Shown here: positions 4,706 through 6,328 of the stretch, piece by piece
How positions within the stretch are numbered: the stretch's first letter is position 1
Layout of the letters: every line of letters begins with the position of its first letter
Source of the DNA: UMGS1307 sp964523005
GTDB taxonomy: Bacteria > Bacillota > Clostridia > Oscillospirales > CAG-382
DNA: 6,328 nt
Direction: 5' to 3'
Assembly (NCBI GenBank): GCA_964523005.1
Contig: CAZFZL010000088.1
Location: 1-6,328 of the forward strand
Notes under the pieces: model-generated
What the model saw: only the letters and a program-made list of their open reading frames with translations
What the model was told of the DNA's origin: nothing
The model's database searches: none
Program-made: the position numbers and the translations under genes

Positions 4706-6328
4706 TCATTTTTGTGTCATCGCGAGCAGCTCTTGCTCATCGATTATTTTTACGCTGAGTTTCTGCGCTTTGGCGAGCTTACTGCCCGCGTCGCTTCCGC
4801 ATAGCAAAAACGAGGTTTTTGCCGATACTGACGACGATACGGTTCCGCCGTACGATTTTATGAGCTTTTCAGCTTCGCTGCGCTTCATTGTCGGAAGCGT
4901 ACCGGTTATGACGAACGTATAGCCGTCGAGCGCGTCGCCTGCCTTTGTGCTCTGCTCCTTCGGGTCGACCCCGGCGGCTCTGAGCTTATCGATAAGGCGA
5001 AGCGTCGTGGGATGCGAGAAGAAGTTGACGATGCTCTGCGCACTTATATTTCCTATTTCGTCAACACAGCACAGCTCCTCTTCGGACGCGTTCATTATAC
5101 CGTCAAGCGTTTTGAAGCGCGAAGCCAAAAGCTCGGACGCAACGGCGCCGACGTGACGGATACCGAACGCGCACACGAGGCGCGAAAGCGGATTGTTCTT
5201 CGATCTTTCTATCGATGCGAGAAGCTTGCTTACGCTCTTTTCACCCTGACGTTCGAGTGCAAGAAGCTCGGATGCGTTGAGATAATATAAGTCGGCAACG
5301 TCTTTTATGATGCCGGATTCTACGAGAGTTGCGCACAGCGCGCTGCCGAGCCCTTCGATGTTCATTGCGTCGCGCGAGACGAAGTATTCAACGTTGCGCA
5401 CAAGCTGCGCGCGGCAGCTTATATTGGTACAGCGCACCGCGGATTCGTCTTCCTCGCGCACGACCGGCTCTCCGCACGCCGGACAGACCGCGGGTATCTT
5501 ATATTCTTCGCTTCCGGAGCGTCTTTTTTCGGTCACGACCGAGACGATCTCCGGTATAATGTCGCCGGCTTTACGCACGTTCACCGTATCGCCGATCCTT
5601 ATATCCTTTATGCGGATATAGTCCTCGTTGTGAAGCGATGCGCGCGATACCTTCGTTCCTGCGAGTCTCACGGGCTCAAGAACGGCGTTCGGCGTGAGCA
5701 CTCCCGTTCTGCCTACGGCGACTGTTATGTCGAGCAGCTTCGTCTGAGCCGTCTCAGGCGGGTATTTGAACGCTGCCGCCCAACGCGGCACGGACGAGGT
5801 TTCGCCGAGCAAGGTCCGCTGCGCGAAGGAGTTGACCTTCACGACGGCGCCGTCTATCCCATATGGGAGAGAATCGCGCTGCGTGCCGATCTTTTCTATT
5901 TCAGCGCACACGCTTTCGATATCCTTGAATACCCTGCTTTCGTCTATAACGTGGAAGCCGAGCGCCGAGAGCATGGCGATGCTCTCACTGTGACTTTGCG
6001 GCGCAAAATCATGCGACGCTTCCTGCATATTGAATACGAATATATCGAGTCCGCGCTTCGCGCACAGCGCCGGATCAAGCTGCCGCAGCGAGCCTGCGGC
6101 TGCGTTGCGCGGATTGGCAAACGTGGGCTTGCCGTCCTGTTCATTCTGTTCATTCAGGCGCAGAAAACTTTTTTTGGGCATGAAGACTTCACCGCGCACA
6201 ACGAGATTAGCGCAGTCATTCGTCAGGCGCAGCGGTACTGTGCGTATGGTTTTGACGTTTTCGGTTATATCTTCTCCGATCGCGCCGTCGCCGCGTGTCG
6301 CCGCGCGCACAAAGCAACCGTTACGGTA
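4706..6328 (-). CDS. ligA: NAD-dependent DNA ligase LigA, N-terminus cut by window end
   Basis: LigA seals DNA nicks in replication and repair, using NAD+ to adenylate an active-site lysine. About 540 residues of the usual 650-670 are visible, and the frame stays open to the window end. The first visible residues, Y-R-N-G, align with the stretch about ten residues after the catalytic KxDG of E. coli LigA, so the lysine lies just outside. Numbering from the GTG at 6310: TRGDG (5-9) and NPRNAAAGSLRQLD (66-79), GIDGAVVKVN (151-160), WAAAFKYPP (177-185), the OB-fold starting near AVGRTGVLTPN, a four-Cys zinc finger (C276, C279, C294, C299), helix-hairpin-helix repeats (about 315-435) and a C-terminal BRCT domain (about 457-534). 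That GTG is not the start, because conserved LigA sequence continues upstream. LysR follows 20 bp downstream. Confidence 0.98.
   Translation of the reverse strand, partial: YRNGCFVRAATRGDGAIGEDITENVKTIRTVPLRLTNDCANLVVRGEVFMPKKSFLRLNEQNEQDGKPTFANPRNAAAGSLRQLDPALCAKRGLDIFVFNMQEASHDFAPQSHSESIAMLSALGFHVIDESRVFKDIESVCAEIEKIGTQRDSLPYGIDGAVVKVNSFAQRTLLGETSSVPRWAAAFKYPPETAQTKLLDITVAVGRTGVLTPNAVLEPVRLAGTKVSRASLHNEDYIRIKDIRIGDTVNVRKAGDIIPEIVSVVTEKRRSGSEEYKIPAVCPACGEPVVREEDESAVRCTNISCRAQLVRNVEYFVSRDAMNIEGLGSALCATLVESGIIKDVADLYYLNASELLALERQGEKSVSKLLASIERSKNNPLSRLVCAFGIRHVGAVASELLASRFKTLDGIMNASEEELCCVDEIGNISAQSIVNFFSHPTTLRLIDKLRAAGVDPKEQSTKAGDALDGYTFVITGTLPTMKRSEAEKLIKSYGGTVSSSVSAKTSFLLCGSDAGSKLAKAQKLSVKIIDEQELLAMTQK

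Noticed and set aside
5089..5095. Further CGTTCAT like the direct-repeat half-site
   Set aside because: It is a single copy inside conserved ligA coding sequence, with no partner at the right spacing.
6308..6310. GTG as the start of ligA
   Set aside because: Conserved LigA residues (Y-R-N-G, then C-F) continue upstream in frame to the window edge, so the gene is simply cut.

Overview
The window looks like a piece of an anaerobic Bacillota genome (Clostridia-like, probably a gut or rumen metagenome contig). This rests on strong AGGAG-type ribosome binding sites, A-tract/T-tract flanked intrinsic terminators, moderate GC, and the protein families present. No rRNA or marker gene fixes the taxon, so this is inference. 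The left end carries sequencing-adapter sequence, so it is an artificial contig end. The right end cuts through ligA.

Layout, left to right: bases 1-42 are Illumina read-2 adapter with possible index bases. The C-terminal part of a diacylglycerol/lipid kinase follows (43-693, +), ending at a perfect 15-bp-stem bidirectional terminator. A 307-bp gap between convergent genes (694-1000) is not empty. On the minus strand it holds two CGTTCATA direct repeats spaced like a LytTR-type response-regulator site, a TTGATT-N17-TATACT promoter and about 155 bases of potentially structured, GGA-rich sequence, ending at the shared terminator. No convincing ORF lies inside. It reads as a self-contained regulated small-RNA gene and is the most novel thing here.

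The rest is a minus-strand gene train, transcribed right to left: ligA (NAD-dependent DNA ligase, 5' end missing), then a LysR-family regulator 20 bp downstream, then an FAD-dependent oxidoreductase 12 bp downstream whose ribosome binding site overlaps the lysR stop codon. After a 292-bp interval comes a cytoplasmic GH27 alpha-galactosidase-type glycosidase with its own terminator. The interval is almost filled by a short plus-strand ORF (2158-2412) with a canonical AGGAGG and tandem TTG starts. It may be a real small gene lying antisense inside the train.

How the genes may work together: the LysR protein plausibly controls the oxidoreductase and possibly the glycosidase, suggesting a small catabolic module inserted after the housekeeping ligA. 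No transporter or second sugar enzyme is visible, so the substrate is unknown. The lipid kinase is unrelated in orientation and probably in function.
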